Assembly (NCBI GenBank): GCA_950097015.1
Contig: CATNEN010000041.1
Location: 2,645,501 to 2,709,500 of the forward strand
Direction of reading: 5' to 3'
Length of the DNA stretch: 64,000 bases
DNA from: Macrostomum hystrix
Taxonomy: Eukaryota; Platyhelminthes; Macrostomidae
The notes under the pieces are model-generated. The model worked only from the letters and a program-made list of their open reading frames with translations, did not search any database and was not told where the DNA came from. The translations under genes and the position numbers were made by a program. Below, one piece after another: positions 34,760 to 46,035 of the stretch (position 1 is its first letter; each line of letters starts with the position of its first letter).

Positions 34760-34954
34760 GGCTGATCGACCCTCCGAGGTAGGGACACCTGAGGTCTGCT
34801 GGTAGAACAATGCCCAAGGGCTTCTTCCTGCGCCTTTTCTCACTTCCTCAGACTCCCAAACCCTCTTCCTCGCGCCCATTTTGCCCGGAAATCGATGAGG
34901 CCTTTGTTTGACCTGAGGGGCTGTCACGGGCGGGCGGTCGCGGGCGTGACTTAC

Positions 34955-35042
34955 CGCCGCCCTCCCCGCGCCAGGTGAGGAAAGTGACGGCCCGACCTAC
35001 CACAGGCTGGCCTCTGAAAGCCTGAATCGATGGGTGCGCCAT
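34955..35042 (-). CDS. Possible 5' exon of the NWD-like gene
   Basis: An open frame beginning MAHPSIQAFRGQPVVGRAV ends at a good donor (gtaagt after ggcggcg) on the same strand just upstream of the NWD gene. Acceptors at about 34788 (acctcag) or 34908 (cccctcag) could receive it in frame. I recognise no family, and it may be 5' UTR. Confidence 0.3.
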
Positions 35043-36140
35043 ATCCGATAGGGCAGCTGCAGCTTCTTCTGCTATGCAATAAATCTAAAAGAGTAGTAAC
35101 GAAGTAGCCGGGAGGGCTCTGCCGGGAAAATTGGGATTCATTGTTTCGCCCGCCACCCCCAGTGGAAGCTGATTGAGAGCCACTTCACGCGCTTGCTTGA
35201 GTAAGATTTCTGCAAGCAGAAAACTAATTGCTGCTGCTGCTGTTGCTCCATGCAAGTTCAGCTGTTCTGATCGGAGCCAGAGCTCTGGGATGGAGCACTG
35301 CAGCAGCAGGTGCTACAACTGGATGCTTCGCGCATAGCAACCGGCCTAGCAACCAACAGTTTCGTTGAAGCAGATTGACAGAAGAGAAATTAGTGAGATT
35401 TACTCCGCTCACCTGGCGGCGGCCCCCCCGTGACTCGGATTCTCCGCAGGGCTCCAGGTGTGTCCTCCGCTGCCCGCCTCTCCATGTCGGGCTGGCAGCC
35501 AGATGAGCAGCCAGATTTCCAGCAGCTGCTCAAGGCTGCTCTCAACCCCGCCCAGAGTGTGCCTTTTAAAGCCTCATCGGTTTTAGCGGGGCCGTGTCGG
35601 GGACTCGCAGGAGACTCAGAAACGCCTACTCCAATCTCAAACTGATCTCAAACTGATCTCAAACTTTTCTCGGGGTGGTGCGAGCGGCGGGTCTGGGAAG
35701 TTAGAAGGAAATTGCGGGCACATCCTTCGGGAGTTTTTTCTTAGAAAAGAGTATGCCAGGTCAATATTTGGTGACACTGTTCAAGGATGCGGTTGAGCAC
35801 TACTTGTCCCCCACTCTGCTCTGCAATTTCCTTTACTCCATTGCCCGCCCTAGTGTTGGAGCACTGCTCACAATTATCCCCAGCTGCTCACGACTGCTTA
35901 CTGGGACTGCATCTGGGGGGCAGCTGGGGGTAGGGGCGGATGCCAGCGTTCCGCCGTGGAGCCTCCCTCACAGAAGTTCTGCTTTTTGTTTTAAAAGCTC
36001 ACAGCCTCTTTTAAACACTTTCAGGGACAGGGGCCGATGCGCATAGCAGAGACTGGCAAATCAGTTCCGACAAGGTAAAAGTGCAGACACTCTAGAAATC
36101 AGAAGTGCTAGATTTTTTGTTTTCTTTCAGCTGTAGAACC
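35043..36140. other. Intergenic GC-rich spacer with a possible transportin-like first exon
   Basis: This is the upstream flank of the NWD gene. The only coding-like item is a plus-strand open frame with ATG at 35484 reading MSGWQPDEQPDFQQLLKAAL. Its WxPDEQ and QLLK spacing resembles the N-terminus of transportin-1/karyopherin-beta2. No downstream exon of that family was found, so this could be chance or a dead fragment. Confidence 0.2.
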
Positions 36141-36149
36141 TATTCTCAA

Positions 36150-37460
36150 ATCCCATTCTACTCCCAACAGATCCCATTCTACTCCCAACAGATCCTATTC
36201 TACTCCCAACAGATCCTATTCTACTCCCAACAGATCCTATTCTACTCCCAACAGATCCCATTCTACTTCCAACAGATCCCATTCTACTTCCAGCAGATCC
36301 CATTCTACTTCCATCAGATCCCATTCTACTTCCAACAGATCCCATTCTACTTCCAACAGATCCCATTCTACTTCCAACAGATCCCATTCTACTTCCATCA
36401 GATCCCATTCTACTCCAAACAGATCCCATTCTACTTCCATTAGATCCCATTCTACAACATCAGATCCCATTCTACTTCCATCAGATCCCATTCTACTTCC
36501 ATCAGATCCCATTCTACTTCCATCAGATCCCATTCTACTTCCATCAGATCCCATTCTACTCCCAACAGATCCTATTCTACTCCCAACAGATCCCATTCTA
36601 CTTCCATCAGATCCCATTCTACTTCCATCAGATCCCATTCTACTTCCATCAGATCCCATTCTACTTCCATCAGATCCCATTCTACTTCCATCAGATCCCA
36701 TTCTACTTCCATCAGATCCCATTCTACTCCCAACAGATCCCATTCTACTTCCATCAGATCCCATTCCACTCCCAACAGATCCCATTCTACTCCCAACAGA
36801 ACCCATTCTACTCCCAACAGATCCCATTCTACTTCCATCAGATCCCATTCTACTTCCATCAGATCCCATTCTACTTCCATCAGATCCCATTCTACTTCCA
36901 TCAGATCCCATTCTACTTCCATCAGATCCCATTCTACTCCCAACAGATCCTATTCTACTCCCAACAGATCCGATTCTACTCCCAACAGATCACACTCTAC
37001 TCCCAACACATGCCACTCCACTCCCAACAGAACCCACTCTACTCCCAACAAATCCCACTCTACTCCCAACAGATCCCACTCTACTCACAACAGAGGCCAT
37101 TCTACTTCCAACAGATCCCATTCTACTCCCATCAGATCCCATTCTACTTCCATCAGATCCCATTCTACTCCCAACAGATCCCATTCTACTTCCATCAGAT
37201 CCCATTCTACTTCCATCAGATCCCATTCTACTCCCAACATACCCCATTCCACTCCCAACTGATCCTATTCTACTCCCAACACATGCCACTCCACTCCCAA
37301 CAGATCCCATTCCACTCCCAACATATCCCATTCCACTCCCAACAGATCCCATTCCACTCCCAACAGATCCCATTCCACTCCCAACAGATCCCATTCCACT
37401 CCCAACAGATCCCATTCCACTCCCAACAGATCCCATTCCACTCCCAACAGATCCCATTTT
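36150..37460. repeat. 21-bp minisatellite, about 62 copies
   Basis: Tandem copies of cagatcccattctacttcca-type units, with tccatcag, cccaacag and tccaacag variants. As 21 is divisible by three, the array is open in several frames on both strands; these heptapeptide frames are shadows. It ends at ttttccctgcag near 37464, which would pass as a splice acceptor on the plus strand. Confidence 0.95.
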
Positions 37461-37840
37461 CCCTGCAGAGCAGCATGCTAAGTCGGGCAGTCTTTGATTT
37501 CTTAGATAGCCGGCAGCTGTGAGCCGCCGGTGGGTTGCAATCAATCGATCTGTTTGTCTGTCGTGTGGGCTGGGGACTAATTGCCCCAGCAACTAGTGAG
37601 CTGTGGGGAATGTGACCTTCCCTGGACCCAAAGAATCCCAAAATGCTTTCAGCTGCAGCTAATTTTGAGCACAGCCAGTAGCACAGCTGAAAATATGCGG
37701 GGCTTGAGAGCAAAAGTCTGCAAAATGGAAGCGACCAGACCAGGAGGGAAGACAAAGAAGCCTTTCAAAACCCAACCTAAATATGCACCTGCAGTTTTCC
37801 TCTTTTACGAGGTTGACGTTTGAGCCATTTAAATGGGAAA

Positions 37841-37894
37841 ATGGGAAACTTTTGGCAGTCGGAGAAGGTGCGATCCCTGTCAGAGCAGGATCAA
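37841..37894 (+). CDS. Possible CHMP6/VPS20-like first coding exon
   Basis: An ATG-led frame reads MGNFWQSEKVRSLSEQDQ and ends at caa|gtgagg. CHMP6 (ESCRT-III) also begins MGN (myristoylated) and has EQD at residues 15-17. The adjoining 23-bp minisatellite has units gatcag|gtgagg, the same junction-duplication pattern seen at proven exons here. No further CHMP6 exons were found downstream before fascin on the other strand, so it may be a broken copy or a chance match. Confidence 0.3.
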
Positions 37895-38590
37895 GTGAGG
37901 CGGATCTGATGGATCAGGTGAGGCGGAACTGATGGATCAGGTGAGGCGGATCTGATGGATCAGGTGATGCGGATCTGATGGATCAGGTGAGGCGGATCTG
38001 AAGGATCAGGTGATGCGGAACTGATGGATCAGGTGAGGCGGAACTGATGGATCAGGTGAGGCGGATCTGAAGGATCAGGTGATGCGGATCTGATGGATCA
38101 GGTGAGGCGGATCTGAAGGATCAGGTGAGGCGGATCTGAAGGATCAGGTGAGGCGGAACTGATGGATCAGGTGAGGCGGATCTGAAGGATCAGGTGAGGC
38201 GGATCTGAAGGATCAGGTGAGGCGGAACTGATGGATCAGGTGAGGCGGAACTGATGGATCAGGTGAGGCGGATCTGAAGGATCAGGTGAGGCGGATCTGA
38301 AGGATCAGGTGAGGCGGATCTGATGGATCAGGTGAGGCGGAACTGATGGATCAGGTGAGGCGGATCTGAAGGATCAGGTGAGGCGGAACTGATGGATCAG
38401 GTGAGGCGGATCTGAAGGATCAGGTGAGGCGGATCTGAAGGATCAGGTGAGGCGGATCTGAAGGATCAGGTGAGGCGGAACTGATGGATCAGGTGAGGCG
38501 GATCTGAAGGATCAGGTGAGGCGGATCTGATGGATCAGGTGAGGCGGATCTGATGGATCAGGTGAGGCGGATCTGAAGGATCAGGTGACG
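37880..38590 (+). repeat. 23-bp minisatellite with donor-like units, about 31 copies
   Basis: Each unit reads gatcaggtgaggcggatctg plus three bases, so each has cag|gtgagg on the plus strand. The array starts at the caggatcaagtgagg that ends the candidate exon at 37894 and stops at gatcaggtgacgcg near 38590. Confidence 0.94.
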
Positions 38591-39310
38591 CGTCCTCTTT
38601 ACTCTAGTCGGCTTGTAGTTATTATTATAGATGCAGTTCAGAAATAAAGCCAAGAGAGACATGCATATGTTGCGTATGACAATCAGGTGCTGGACACCGC
38701 AACTCAGCTTGAAAATATATTGATTGGCTTTAACAGTGGAGCATTAAAAGTGCAAGTTGGTTTAGCAGATCAGTGCATCGCATGAACGAAACACTCAGCG
38801 GTGCATGCTGGTGGAGTTTAGGTTATAGAGGCCGGGGTCCGCCATAAGCTTGCGTTCGGAAGAGCGAAAGTGAACGAGTGCGCTGGCGGGACTCAAAAGC
38901 ACGGTTTTATAATCTCTTCGCTTTGCACAGTTCGCTACTGACAGTAACAGAAAAGCTTTTTCGCGGGGTTTCGCTGATCATTTAAAAATAAAAAGCTTAC
39001 AAAAACTTGGAGAAAAAAGTTTTCGATTACGATTTCGTTTAAGAAAAATTAAGAGAACATTAGAATGCATCGGACTGAGAATTTGGGTTCTAATTCCACA
39101 AAGTCGTGCGGACTAATAGAATGTAGCCAAGTGCTGGAGCAGATGACTTGAAAAAAAGGACACTCATGAGGACATGCACCATGTGCAGACTCATTTGTGC
39201 CACTTCTGACTTCAGCGCATGTTAATCAGTGCGAAATTTCGCACTTAAAGTTCGTCAGTACTTAGGTGCGTACAAAGGTGCGCACCAAAGTACGCTTGTA
39301 CTTAAGTGCG
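38591..39310. other. Fascin 3' flank
   Basis: This AT-rich segment between the 23-bp array and the fascin stop codon contains short repeats of gtgcgtac/gtacttaagtgcg near 39240-39310. I see no gene. Confidence 0.4.
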
Positions 39311-42300
39311 TCAGTACTCCCACAAGCAGGCCGCGCTGATCTCGGAGGAGTCGGCCCGCATCGTGCCGTTCTGCTCGCCGCGCACATAGCAACCGTTGCT
39401 AGCCTGGATGGCAACGCATGAGCGGCTGCGGAATTCAAGCAGAAATTCCTCCGGCTTCTCGCCCTTAAAAGAGATGCTACTGTCGCTCTGGACGCACCAG
39501 AAGCCCTCGGAGCCTGCAGGGGTGCAGAAGGATGGACGGTGACCAGCGGTCAAAGAGCTGTCTAAGAGTGGGGTGCGGCAGTGAAAATGCAACAGCACTA
39601 CCGCCAACATGCTTACTGTGCTCAATGCTCAACGGACTGATTAATGTGCTCGTTGGATATCCGTCAGCAATGGCCTGCCAATCTTGTATCTTTTTTGTCT
39701 TCTGAGAGACAGAAACTGAGAGCTTGTGACAAACCAAGACTGACGAGGACCCGAGAGCCCTGGTGAGACTCACCTCTGATGTGGTAGAAGCCGCTGTCCG
39801 AGACCTCCAGGTTGAAGGCGTCGTAGCTGACAAGGTTGCACTCCAGGCGGCTGTTCTTGATGCCAACGAAGCCAAAGTCGCAGCGGAATACCACAATGGG
39901 CCGGTTCAACAGCACCAGTTGGAACTGCTCCTCAGACTTCACCTCGCTGCCGGTGGCGTTCACCGCGCCCAGCTTCTTGGCGGACAGGTAGCTGCCGTTC
40001 GAGCACTTCAGAGCCACGCGACCCTTCGACTGGTACTCCATGGAGAACAGGGTCGACTGGTCGCTGCAAGTAGTGAGTGCGATTAGGCATGTCTCACACT
40101 CCGTTCCCAGATCTTCGATCCCAGATCTCCGATCCCAGATCTCCGATCCCAGATCTCCGATCCCAGATCTCCGATCCCAGATCTCCGATCCCAGATCTCC
40201 GATCCCAGATCTCCGATCCCAGATCTCCGATCCCAGATCTCCGATCCCAGATCTCCGATCCCAGATCTCCGATCCCAGATCTCCGATCCCAGATCTCCGA
40301 TCCCAGATCTCCGATCCCAGATCTCCGATCCCAGATCTCCGATCCCAGATCTCCGATCCCAGATCTCCGATCCCAGATCTCCGATCCCAGATCTCCGATC
40401 CCAGATCTCCGATCCCAGATCTCCGATCCCAGATCTCCGATCCCAGATCTCCGATCCCAGATCTCCGATCCCAGATCTCCGATCCCAGATCTCCGATCCC
40501 TGAGGTCTCTCACCCGGAGTCGCCGGAGGCGCTGATGCCGCTGCCCACGGTGGACAGTTTCCAGAACTTGTCGTCCTTGGTTCGGAAGCGCCACTTGCCA
40601 CTGGCAGCCTGGTACTCCAGCTGGTAGGTCTCGGTCACGTCAATTTCACTCTGGTTGGCGCTCAGATCCTGACCTGTTGGAGAGCCATACAATGATACCA
40701 ATGGTACTTGCAGGAGAGCTGTGGGCACATCACTTTGTAACACTTGGCCCTCACGGGCGTGAGACACAAGCTCAGGGACCTTGGCGCGAGAGGCAAGCAC
40801 GTTAGAGCGCTCTGGCACTGACCAGTGGCAGAGTTTCGGGCTTTTGACTGAGAGGTCTGGAGTTCGAATCCCTGTGATAAGCTATAGCTGTGAGATGGGT
40901 GCCAGCATTAGCTGTGAGATGGGTACCAGCATTAGCTGTGAGATGGGTGCCAGCATTAGCTGTGAGATGGGTGCCAGCATTAGCTGTGAGATGGGTGCCA
41001 GCATTAGCTGTGAGATGGGTGCCAGCAATAGCTGTGAGATGGGTGCCAGCATTAGCTGTGAGATGGGTGCCAGCATTAGCTGTGAGATGGGTGCCAGCAT
41101 TAGCTGTGAGATGGGTGCCAGCATTAGCTGTGAGATGGGTGCCAGCATTAGCTGTGAGATGGGTGCCAGCATTAGCTGTGAGATGGGTGCCAGCATTAGC
41201 TGTGAGATGGGTGCCAGCATTAGCTGTGAGATGGGTGCCAGCATTAGCTGTGAGATGGGTGCCAGCATTAGCTGTGAGATGGGTGCCAGCATTAGCTGTG
41301 AGATGGGTGCCAGCATTAGCTGTGAGATGGGTGCCAGCATTAGCTGTGAGATGGGTGCCAGCATTAGCTGTGAGATGGGTGCCAGCATTAGCTGTGAGAT
41401 GGGTGCCAGCATTAGCTGTGAGATGGGTGCCAGCATTAGCTGTGAGATGGGTGCCAGCATTAGCTGTGAGATGGGTGCCAGCATTAGCCGGGGTTTAAAT
41501 TTGGGTTTATGTGCCGACTTTTCTAGTTCGCGGACTACATACACAGCCTTTGGTACATATGGCAAGCAGGCTTGGCGTCATTTGTTTTACTAAAAGATGG
41601 CTAGTAAATCTCCAGGCTGAATTGCCGTCCAGAAGTAAAAGCTGGCAGCATTTCCAGCTCCCTACGGCAAGTCAACCCAGTCAGATGTCCAGGGCTTATC
41701 AGCTGGGCCTGGGGGCGAATGCCGATGCGTCAAACGCTGCTGCTGCTGCTGCTGCAAGCAAATCACGAGCTATGACCCACGCCATCAATTTGTTTTATCA
41801 GCTGAAAACACCCGTCGCAAGAGGCGCTGGACACAGGAGACAAAAGTGCAAAAGTGGGCAGCACCGGCACGTTGTGCCGGCGGCTAGCAGCGAGAGCAGG
41901 ATCAGGTGTCTGGGGATCAGGACCTGGGGGAGGAGGACGGGAATGGCTCCAGGAGATTCGACACTCGAATTAGACTTGGGGTCTGCCCTCCAGACAGCAC
42001 TGACTCACCGCCCAAACATTCATTTGGTCCATAAACACACACGCACACAAGCAGGGAACAGTGTGGGAAGAAAGGGAGAAGGGGAGAAGCTGACGAATCG
42101 CCCCACCCCAAACCGCCACAGCCCCCGCTCCGGCCCCAGCAGGCACGGAAGCCTATCAACAGAACCCAGAGACAAGGTAAATAAACTGCAGAGGCAGTCG
42201 AAGAATCGGGCCGAAGTCGGATCTGTTGAAACAACTGCTTAAGGCGCATGAGGTGTTCACTTGAACAGAGTGGCCCCACAAGCATTTGATCCGCTTCTGA

Positions 42301-44159
42301 GTCAGTCTTGACCCACCCCTGAGACAGTCTTGACCCACCCCTGAGACAGTCTTGACCCACTCCTGAGACAGTCTTGACCCGCTCCTGAGACAGTCTTGAT
42401 CCGCTACTGAGCCATTCTTGACCGCTCCTAAGCCAAAGCCAGACGCCCAACCAACAGCAGTTCTCACCCTGCTTGATGCTGGCGTAGCGACCGTTGAAGG
42501 CCTTGACGGCAATCTGCGGGTAGCTGTCCTCCAGCACGAACAGCTCATCCTTGGACACGGTCTGGTTCTTCGTCTTGCTGGTGCCCGTGGCGCCGATGTT
42601 GGTCAGAAAGCGGCCTGCGCAGTCCTGCGGACGGATTTTAGGGCGGATTTAGGGCGGATTTGAGGGCGGAGGTCAGGGCGGAGTTGAGGGCGGAGGTCAG
42701 GGCTGAGTTGAGGGCGGAGCTTGACGGCGGAGATAAGGGTGGAGGTGAGGGCGGAGTTGAGGGCGGATTTAAGGGCGGATTTGAGTGCGGACTTGAGGGC
42801 GGAGGTGAGGGCGGAGGTGAGGGCGAAGTTGAGGGCGGATTTAAGGGCGGATTTAAGGGCGGATTTGAGTGCGGACTTGAGGGCGGAGGTGAGGGCGGAG
42901 TTGAGGGGGAAGTTGAGGGCGGAGTTGAGGGCGGAGATAAGGGTGGAGGTGAGGGCGGAGTTGAGGGCGGATTTAAGGGCGGATTTGAGTGCGGACTTGA
43001 GGGCTGATGTGAGGGCGGAGGTGAGGGCGAAGTTGAGGGCGGAGTTGAGGGCGGAGTTAAGGGCGGACTTTAGTTCTAAGATACATAGTACAATCTCAGG
43101 CTGCCAACCGAGCAGTCTCACCTTGAAGGCCAATCCGGGGCAGGGTCCGCAGTGCACCTGGATGGAAAAGAGCGCATCGGGGTCGGCCAGCCGGTCCAGG
43201 AGCTCGCCGCTGCGGGCCAGGTAGCGACCGTCGGAGGCGCGGATTGCCACGCGGCCGTCCCGCTGCATGAGAGTGATGAGGCTCTCGGCGCCCCATGGGT
43301 TCACTCGGTCGGCGGAGATCTCGCCGCCGCCGAGGCGCAGGTAGCGGCTGCGGTTCAGGTTCTTGACGTGCACCTGCGGTTGGAGAATTCGGCATTTTAG
43401 GGGTAAGGAAACCCGCTGCCTCGCACTTGAATTGCAACTGAAAACTCTTGAGTTGATATAGCTTTCGATGCAGCTTTCTTAGGATATTTTGGTTAGTTTC
43501 GAAAGTTGCGGGTGCAGGTGCGAAAACTGAAGGTGCCCCAGCCTTCTGAGTCCAAACCCACCTGCGGGTGCAGAGCGAGCTGGCAGGTCCACCAGACGGG
43601 CGTCTTGGAGAAGCACTTGACCCGGTCCTCCTCGCCTGAGAAGTACAGGCCGTGCTGGGCGCTCTTCAGGGCCCACTGGACGCTGTCGGGCGCGTACTCG
43701 ATGATGAAGCGGGTCTCGGGCCCAGCCTCCTCGCTGGAGCAGGTCACCAGGCCGTCCTTGTCGGCGGACAGAAACCTGGAGGGATGTTGTGGGCAGCTGT
43801 AATCCCCTGTCACAATCCCACAGCCGCGCGCACCCCCAAAAAACCCCCGTCCAGACGAACCTGTTCAGGTGCGACTTCAGGCACACGGTGGACGGCTGCG
43901 CGGCGTCGGGCACCAGCACCCAGGTCTGGCGCATCCGCAGCGACACGCCCGACACGTTCAGCTTGAAGCCGAAGGGCTCCGCAGTCAGGAACTTGCCACC
44001 GGAGTTGCGCAACCCGACGCGCCACTTCAGAGAATCGTCCGGCTCCGCCTGCTGGAGTGCCGCCAGCTTGGCTGACAGGCCATTAGACTCCGAGGCCTTG
44101 CCGTTCACTCCGTTGCCATTGGCAACCCGGCCTGGGATTGCGCCACCGTTCTGATCCAT
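39311..44159 (-). CDS. FSCN: Fascin, actin-bundling protein
   Basis: Fascin cross-links parallel actin filaments in filopodia and similar protrusions. Exons (descending): 44159-43861, 43775-43562, 43373-43122, 42624-42468, 40673-40514, 40063-39774, 39513-39311; total 1575 bp, 524 aa, against 493 aa in human. Four beta-trefoil domains are readable. Trefoil starts include LKWRVGLRNSGGKFLTAE, SIQVHCGPCP..GRFL, FSMEYQSKGRVALK and FYHIRG. Family hallmarks are VSKDELFVLE, LLNRPIVVFRCDFGFVG, SLWEY-type ACLWEY at the C-terminus, and ASNGCYVRG. The N-terminus has about 45 extra residues rich in Gly/Asn/Ser before the first trefoil. The Ser39-type PKC site region is not obviously conserved. A possible acceptor lies at 44172, just before the ATG. 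Introns 3, 4 and 5 hold minisatellites. Confidence 0.95.
40095..40505 (-). repeat. 14-bp minisatellite in a fascin intron, about 29 copies
   Basis: Almost perfect tandem copies of gatcccagatctcc. On the gene strand the array begins about 18 bases after the donor cgg|gtgagagacc of exon 40673-40514. The very low divergence points to recent expansion or ongoing homogenisation. Confidence 0.95.
40828..41500 (+). mobile_element. SINE head with a 24-bp array amplified from the SINE-B core
   Basis: A tRNA-like head (agtggcagagtttcgggc, B-box agttcgaatcc) precedes about 25 near-identical 24-bp units containing gggtgccagcattagctgtg. Intact SINE B at 53481-53505 has aatgggtaccagcattagct, so the array looks like an amplification of that SINE segment. 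It lies in fascin intron 4 and ends in ccagcattagccgggg near 41490. Confidence 0.8.
42290..42420 (-). repeat. Short 21-bp tandem repeat in a fascin intron
   Basis: About six copies of tgagacagtcttgaccc plus four bases, on the intron side of exon 42624-42468, between the donor at 42467 and the intron interior. Confidence 0.85.
42630..43075 (-). repeat. GC-skewed 12/18-bp repeat flush with a fascin acceptor
   Basis: Imperfect ggcggagttgag / ggcggatttaag units, extremely G-rich on the plus strand. On the gene strand they run aaatccgcccta... into the true acceptor aaaatccgtccgcag of exon 42624-42468. Confidence 0.9.
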
Positions 44160-44171
44160 GCTGGCCACGAA

Positions 44172-46000
44172 CTGCTCGAGCAATCAGTGAGTTCATTGGC
44201 TAGCTTACAAAGAGTTACAGAGAAGCCCTGAGGGATGTTACTGACTTGTCGGAGGGATCCAGAGGGAAGTTCTGTTGACATGAAGGAGCCATGAAGGCTT
44301 GAGTCTGTCAACTGAGTACAATTGTTATTTATTTGGTCATTGCCAAAGTTCAGCTGAGGCTGCGTGCCCGCGTGTTCACTGGTGACTCACGCAAACCCGA
44401 ATAAGCATTGGCAGCCGCCAGATCTGCAGCTGCACCCAAAGCTCCGGCCCCAGCTTTCGGACAGATTCATTTCAGCACATGGAGCTCTGAATCTAGAAAG
44501 CCTTTTTCCGGACCAGTATGGGCTGACTGGCTGTCAAAAATACACTGGGCAGATAGGAAATTCTTACGCACCACTTGGAGAAAAGCATTACTAACTTCCG
44601 TATCGTACAACCGATTTTCACAATGTTTATTGCATTAGAAAGCTAAATAAATTCTCTACAGTTCAGTTGAAGCTTGCGCGTCTACCTGTGTTAGCTACTG
44701 GGCTGTGCTTTAGTAAAGTGAAAGGAAGACAAAAACTGCCACCTAGCAGTGCACGACATTAGAAAGTTGTAATGCAGAAAATGTTTTATTAATTGCCCGA
44801 TTTTAGCGAAATTTAGCTTAATTTATAAAAAATCAATACCTATGGAATGAACTAATAAACTTTTCGAAATAGCGAAAAAGAAGAACATTTTCTGCACTAC
44901 AAACCTTGCCAATTTTTGTCTTAAAGATGACAAATTTCGTATTCCTTAAACTTCATTTAAGTTTAAAACCCGGAAAATGGGGTTTGTCTCCCTAGTTTCT
45001 AGATTCAGAGCTCGTATGGCCTGCAGCACAAAAACCTGTGAACCAGCGCTTGCTGGTCTAGGCAAATTGATTTCATTCTTGGTCGGCAATCAGTTCAACA
45101 ATGGACTAAAAATGTTTCACTTCCAACGAATTGCAGTCCATGCAGTGCACTTTCATGCTGAGCCGGCCGCATCACGTGACTCTGAGCTCCGTTGCTGTCC
45201 TGTCTTTGTGTTATTTGCAATACAATGGGCGTGACTCAGCCTTAGTGGAGCCCTGGATCTAGGCTTTGCTAGTTTGCCTCAGTGTCTCAGGGCGGGTCCC
45301 GAAAATTTCCAATTCCAAATGGCTAGGGTTTAGGATTGCATCACTGAGGCTTCTGAGAAATTCCCATTGTACTCGACTGCAGCTGCTTTTATTATCTCAA
45401 TTATCGCCCTTGAGGCCCACACACATGAAGGTCAGTCTGCCGCACGTTGAGCTCAGTGTGAGTAGCTCGGATAGTTGAGTCACTGCTCACTCAGTGCTAT
45501 TGCCTAATCCACCCAAATAAATGTTAGTCTTGTTTATTCAATGGAGGCATTAGGTAATCCAGGTCGGACCCCAGTCTTGAGGGGTGATTCAGACAGTGTT
45601 CTCAAACCGTGGCGGATAGCCTCTGCACTGAGTGAACTCACCGCCTTCAGCTCCAGCTGGAATTCGGTCGGAGCATCCGCACTGAGGTCCCCGGGGCGCT
45701 GCATCTTTCGCGGAGCTGTGCTCAGCCGTGTCTCACTTTCTCTGCTCAACTTTGCCAGAACTGGCGCGGCTTTGAGCAGCTCAGAAATAAAAAACGGAGA
45801 CAGACGCGAACTGCTCAAGCAAATTCGCACAGCCCGAGCCCAACTCGAATGGTTGCCATGCTGTGGCTGCCACCCGCAGTAGCCATGGCTCAGCGGCCAA
45901 CAATAGTGCATTTCCCACACACATAAAACTCAGAAGCACAGCTCGGTTCTCTTCGATTGGCGCCAGGGAAATCTGGCCTGAAATTTATGGCGAATCTGAG

Positions 46001-46035
<35 letters not shown>

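Noticed and set aside
36127..37592. Heptapeptide-repeat frames (MGSDGSR, VEWDLME, QIPFYFH)
   Set aside because: All arise from the 21-bp unit in an intergenic satellite; no conserved start or domain.
40882..41593. Open frames of about 200-270 codons in the 24-bp repeat
   Set aside because: Pure repeat translation inside a fascin intron with no unique sequence or splice support.
45534..45920. 128-codon minus frame upstream of fascin
   Set aside because: No recognisable motif, no clear splice partners; composition similar to flanking spacer.
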